This document shows positions 59,832 through 64,000 of a stretch of DNA of 64,000 nt, piece by piece (the first letter of the stretch is position 1; each line of letters opens with the position of its first letter). Made by a program: the position numbers and the translations under genes. This DNA is from Pezizomycotina sp. ARF18 (lineage: Eukaryota; Ascomycota). The stretch spans positions 62,001-126,000 of the forward strand of contig AZLU01000031.1 in the NCBI GenBank assembly GCA_002224055.1. Direction: 5' to 3'. The notes under the pieces were generated by a model, which saw nothing but the letters and a program-made list of their open reading frames with translations, was not told the origin of the DNA and made no database searches.

Positions 59832-60484
59832 TCACACCTCCATTGTCCGTGCGCCGAGCCGTTGTGCCTTAGCGGAGGTGAGGACGTTGATTTTCTGGCT
59901 CTCCCAGCTTTTGAAATGAATAGCCGAGTTAGTTATACCATACGACCTCGAGTGCGCCAGCATGCAAGCCAACGGCCAGTCCGCAATATCCCTAACGCCT
60001 TTGATTATTGGCGTTATCTCAACAAGACTCAAGTCTGACAAGCAACCGAACAGTTTGCGAAAACCCGTCTCAGACTCATCCACAGCAATAACTCCCTCAA
60101 ATTAGTCTCCAGCTTCCAAAGAAGTCGCCAGTTAGTCTCCCCTATTCTATCGAGCAACTGCCGCGGGTCGTAAATCAAGCAGAAGACGTCCAGGGCGTAA
60201 AAGTATCTCGCTACTTCGAGGTGTATCTGCTTGTTGACCAACAGCAGAGGCAGGATCAGGGGCATGCGAAGTCCAACTTTTTTCTTGTTTCTTTCGCGGC
60301 GTTCCCGGTTGAACTTCCTGTTGCTTTCAAGGGCGACGTGCTCAGGTCGCTTGGGGCGCGGTCCGCATGCTATGTCGCCGGTTTCCCACGCAACCACGCG
60401 GAGGGGCTGATCAACGTGACAGTTTGCAGGAACATCTCCCGCCGGAGTTCGGCCAGGAGAGCCATGAGAGGAAACTGAGCACAA
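59832..60484 (-). pseudogene. LPxELRxxIY-type F-box-like (2EXR-like) protein 2
   Basis: A minus-strand ATG at 60465 reads MALLAELRREMFLQTVTLIS, the first motif. After a frame change the text continues as RMPLILPLLLVNKQIHLEVA with RYFYALDVFCLIYDPRQLLD and IGETNWRLLWKLETNLREL, then in a third frame (59832-60083) AVDESETGFRKLFGCLSDLS and SWESQKINVLTSAKAQRLG. The L-L-x-V-N-x-Q-I-x-x-E-V-x-x-Y-F-Y core matches protein 1, which lies head to tail downstream on the same strand, so the two are probably tandem relatives. Two frame changes. Confidence 0.5.
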
Positions 60485-61749
60485 TCCGAATCCATTTCTT
60501 CAGTTGAGGTGTTTGAAAAAAATAATTTAATGCGGAGTCAATTCGTAGATGATAGCCTAAGAACTTTGGGGATAGTAGCCTATATTAGAACATAGCTTAT
60601 ATTAGAAAAGAACAACTAAAGATATCAAAGAGGGTTTGACCGTTGATATATACCCTTTCTATCCGCAGTTGTGCCCACGACAACTTGACGTTGAAAATGA
60701 GGCTTTTTCGCGCAGCAGGTTTAGCGAAGCGCTTATTTTTCATTCGCCATTCCGGTTGAAATACAAGCAGTCCTTGACATGCATGGATGATATGACTCAA
60801 GGAAAGGATGCCCGAATCATTGACGTAGTTGGGCGGCAATATGTCAACGAAAGAGTATGTATCACGCAGTAAGACGATTTCCTGCATAGAGTTTTGATAT
60901 ACAAACTTCAAGTAGTATTGAGGCACTAAACGCTAGGTCCTCTTCGACTGATCTAACGCCGTAATTCGGGACAAACAAGTGAGTCTTTGGTAAGAAAGCC
61001 GAGCCTGCACCGCGCAACTGGATTGAGTATATTTGCATGAGCTCTGAGGTGATATATGAATATGGCTCAAGTTAGTAAGTTAGTAAGATGAACACTAGTG
61101 CTTTTGCAATTAAACAAAGTTCAGCAAATATCTAACGGGCAATAAGCATTTCAATCTTGCCGCCTTTTATCTCGCTTCTGGAGTTTCATAACTTCTTTGC
61201 CTCCTAGAACGCTCAATCTCAAACGCTAATGTTAACAACCTAATGTATCCGAAACACCCCGGTTTACGGGTGTAACTTTTTACTAACAGGCTGTCACCAG
61301 TTATGCAATCCCACCGTCTTATAATCACATTAACGCCGAAGTAATCTATACGAAGAAATATCCCGCCTAGTGGAATCAAAGAAGTATCATATTAAAGGAG
61401 TTTCGATATTGTTTATATTAAGTTTTTTTGTTTATTGTCCAAAACTATCTCCACACGTAACTTCCCCCCTAATTATAGGAAAGCTGGGGATCTGATATTT
61501 TACAATTCGTTTGTCTTTATACAAAAGGTGTTCAAGAATACAAAGAAGTGAAAAAAAGAGGTAAACACAGTGTTTGGAGGAAGAAATGAAGAGGAAACGG
61601 GGGGTATCTGTGAAACGTAACACAAAGAAAAAAGGGGTATCAAAGAATGACTAGCATTCTTTATAGGAATCAAGTAAAAATAATTATTAGGTTGAAAGGA
61701 AAAGGTCGTAAACAAAGCAAAAATGAGGACATGAGAGGGCGAAAGCCCT
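60485..61749. other. No supported gene
   Basis: Overlapping plus/minus frames at 60597-60926 and a minus-strand frame at 61167-61379 are open but unrecognised. 61405-61740 is the downstream region of the ferritin-like gene. Confidence 0.4.
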
Positions 61750-62829
61750 TTAGGCCTTGACAGGCGTGCACTCAACACTGCCGGACCGGCCATGATCGTG
61801 CTATCGTCGGCCTTGGAAGGATGGCTCGTGAGGACGGCGTAGGTCTGGCCGGTAGCCTTAGGAGGGACCTTGCATCCGATGACAGTGCCTCCAGCAGTCT
61901 CGATCGACTACCCTGGACGAAACTGGTCCACCCTGGTGAAGAAGGCGATGTTCATGCATCCGCCCTTCGCCTTAGCTGCATCCAGCGTCTTCATGTCAAC
62001 TGGAAGAAAACATCCGCGTTCTCGATGAATGGGCCGGAGTTGGCAACCGTCATCGACGGGAACGCCTTGAAGGGCAGCGGGGGTTGTCCGAGGGGCAGGA
62101 CTTGATGAAAGCAGCAGCGAGGAGAAGACGGGGTTGAAATCCAGTCCGACGTCGAAGGCTGCGGGAAGCGGCGCTTGCGCTACGGTGTCCCTCAGGAGCG
62201 ACGAGTGGCGTGATTCGATGGTCGCGATCGTAGCGCAGCTCCGAGGATCATTTTGTCTGCGATCGAACCGGCGGCGCCGAGGTATGCTGACACACCGACA
62301 CCTTCAAGTATGGAAGCGACCGCGACGAAGATTTTACGTCCGTGACGGGGAACGCGTACTCGCACTCCTTCACCGGAGTTACGCCCTTCGACTTTAATGC
62401 GGAGGTGAGGAAGTCGACGTGTGCGGTCTCGTCGGCGGAGATGGAGGTGACCACATTGACAAGTTCGGATTCATGGGGAAAGCTTCCAGCATTTGTGCCG
62501 CGGTGAATTCTTAAGACCTTGCCGGTAGAAAGCATCTTCGAGATGTTCGAGCGTCAGAGCATATTGTACGATCGTTGCTATAAGGATTCAATGTTAGTTT
62601 GAACTGGAAACGTTTAAGATAGTAAAGGTTAAGTATCTTACCATCGTCAACTTTTGCACTAGCGGCCATTGATTCCTGCGACATTTGTGATCCCTGCGAC
62701 GCTGGCATTTCCTGCGACATTTGCATTTCCTGCGACATTTGCATTTCCTGCGACATTTCCGTGCGAGCATTTAGAGGAGAGCGGCGACAATACCGACTGC
62801 GGCTCCGAGAACAGTGCTGATGTCTTCAT
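61750..62829 (-). pseudogene. Rds1-type ferritin-like domain protein with Met/Gln repeat
   Basis: A minus-strand ATG at 62829 starts MKTSA and, after a frame change, TVLGAAVGIVAALL, a signal peptide. Then comes a repeat built on SQEMQM (62665-62764) running into MAASAKVDD. An intron, GTAAGA at 62641 to TATAG at 62578 (64 bp, phase 1), joins [20 protein letters not shown], the first ferritin-like helix with its E-H-L-E metal-ligand-type motif. A frame change near 62510 leads to [20 protein letters not shown] and [17 protein letters not shown], the second helix with D-E-x-x-H, then [15 protein letters not shown] and, in other frames, [20 protein letters not shown]. The C-terminus reads GQTYAVLTSHPSKADDSTIM and AGPAV, ending as ECTPVKA at TAA 61750-61752. 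This is the stress-induced, secreted Rds1/ferritin-like family of fungi. About five single-base frame changes, mostly at short homopolymers. Confidence 0.75.
62675..62764 (-). repeat. Five 18-bp tandem repeats in the ferritin-like gene
   Basis: Five units of 18 bp begin with CCTGCGAC at 62675, 62693, 62711, 62729 and 62747; units 3 and 4 are identical. In the frame leading into the ferritin-like domain each unit encodes SQEMQM or a variant. Confidence 0.85.
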
Positions 62830-64000
62830 CTTTGCGACTATTACTTTTTCCTTTCAAATATAAAAAAAGAAGAATTTTACAGAATTAAAAATGTATTATA
62901 TAATACAGATACAAAGAAGTGAAGAAACGTATCAACGAATGTATATAGATAGTCTACCAGAGACTCCTATGGGTATCCAGACACAGGGGGAAGGGTTGAA
63001 AGGGAGAGGAGATAGTTTGTTGGACGTTAATGGTAGGCAAGCCTTCACCCTTTCAAAAAAGAGATCAAAAGAAAAAGGTGGGATGACATCGTGGTCTTAT
63101 AATGATGAATACCAAGACAAAAATAGAGGTACTATTCGTTATTCATCTCCAGGTGACTGTTGCTCAACTAGTGGAAGGAAGTCTTCATCGCACTTTGTGG
63201 ATCAGTCTCAAGAAAAAACAAATATACCTTTTATTCGAATCTTTAGCGCCCCTCCTCCCCGTTCTCCGCTGCATGTGCATGCATACACTAGAGTAGAGCG
63301 GAGCAAAAAGCGAGATCTACTAAACGTCACACTTTTGGTCCTGTCTGTCAAGGCCCTGAATAATCTGTGTCTGGACCCTTGTGTAGGATCCTGGGAACAT
63401 GTGCAACATTGATGTCTCTGGTCGCTCGCATGGCTACAAGATTTAGGGAGGGTTCATAGATAATCGCCTCATCTATGTTGACCGGGGATTTACCTTCCCC
63501 GAAGAGAATGTTTAAGGAAACGAGGGGCACCGATAAAGGTTATGTTTGTGACCGGAAACCTGAACTCCCGACTAGTAAATAGCCTTAGGATGAGTGCATT
63601 AGTATATGAAGAATAACCTTCATTAAAACCGCTAATATGTAAGATTTATCAATTTAAAATAGCGAAAGCCTTGTAAAAAGGAGGGTACATGCGAATTGTT
63701 CCTGATCTGATGTTATCTATTTGTGTTTTACAGTGTTTCTTGAGGATAAAGATCTTCGGATTAAGCGTACCAAATTGAGAAACGGTACCTTCAATACCAT
63801 ACATTGTAGGAGTGGAACGAGGTACCGTTCCGCCCCAACAAGCGGAATTGCGTTTCATCTTGACTATCACAGCAACAAAATAGGAGAGAATTAGCACACA
63901 GGGACCGAATTGGAGACAGCTTGGCCGTCGCAGATAAAGACTACCTAACACTGTGTGCAAAAAAGACAGTTCATTCTGGACTCCTTGAATATATTTATTC
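62830..64000. other. No firm gene at the right end
   Basis: A 173-codon plus-strand frame (62891-63412) is rich in Lys/Ser/Gly without a motif, and overlaps other open frames. Minus-strand frames at 63348-63530 and 63649-63960 are unrecognised; the second contains a hydrophobic run. I assign nothing. Confidence 0.35.

Noticed and set aside
62675-62764. Short regularly spaced repeats resembling a CRISPR array
   Set aside because: Units are contiguous 18-bp tandem copies within a coding region, with no spacers; the genome is fungal.

Overview
This window looks like a gene-poor, fast-evolving stretch of a filamentous ascomycete genome (Pezizomycotina, possibly Leotiomycetes; the class is inference). 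The evidence is the many short GT-AG introns of 55-200 bp, the fungal families present (Rds1-type ferritin-like protein, rhodopsin-domain/SAT4-type membrane protein, LxxExRxxI Y-type F-box-like proteins, fungal C2H2 protein) and one copia retrotransposon eroded in the AT direction typical of repeat-induced point mutation (RIP).

The dominant content is a set of paralogous F-box-like loci. Family A has four copies at about 3.3-4.7 (-), 9.4-10.9 (+), 14.0-14.9 (-) and 16.3-17.8 kb (+). Family B has seven copies at about 23.0-24.4, 25.9-27.5 and 27.9-29.2 kb (+), 43.2-44.5 kb (-) and 45.0-46.4, 47.0-48.1 and 48.4-49.9 kb (+). Ten of these eleven share one architecture: a tiny first exon of 8-24 codons encoding the first F-box helix, one intron right behind it, then a long second exon. 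Other F-box-like relics lie at 1.15-2.4, 13.0-13.8, 24.7-25.6 and 34.7-35.2 kb, and two LPxELRxxI-type (2EXR-like) genes at 58.8-60.5 kb.

Between and beside them are single genes: a C2H2 protein (6.0-6.8), a small secreted protein (11.8-12.2), a rhodopsin-domain membrane protein (20.5-21.6), an unknown two-exon gene (36.5-37.4), an SGNH-like esterase relative (41.4-42.8), two unknown genes (50.3-51.6 and 54.8-56.1), a FAR1/MULE-like zinc-binding protein (57.3-58.0) and a secreted ferritin-like protein with a Met/Gln repeat (61.8-62.8). At 29,648-34,557 a 4.9-kb copia element sits in minus orientation inside the family B array, with 311-312 bp LTRs and a perfect 5-bp target duplication.

Almost every coding locus keeps its splice sites and protein motifs but has the reading frame broken by small indels. 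Either the whole block has decayed recently or the sequence carries uncorrected long-read indel errors; the sequence alone does not settle this. F-box proteins normally act as substrate adaptors of SCF ubiquitin ligases, so the cluster would be a reservoir of variable recognition modules, but no substrate can be named.
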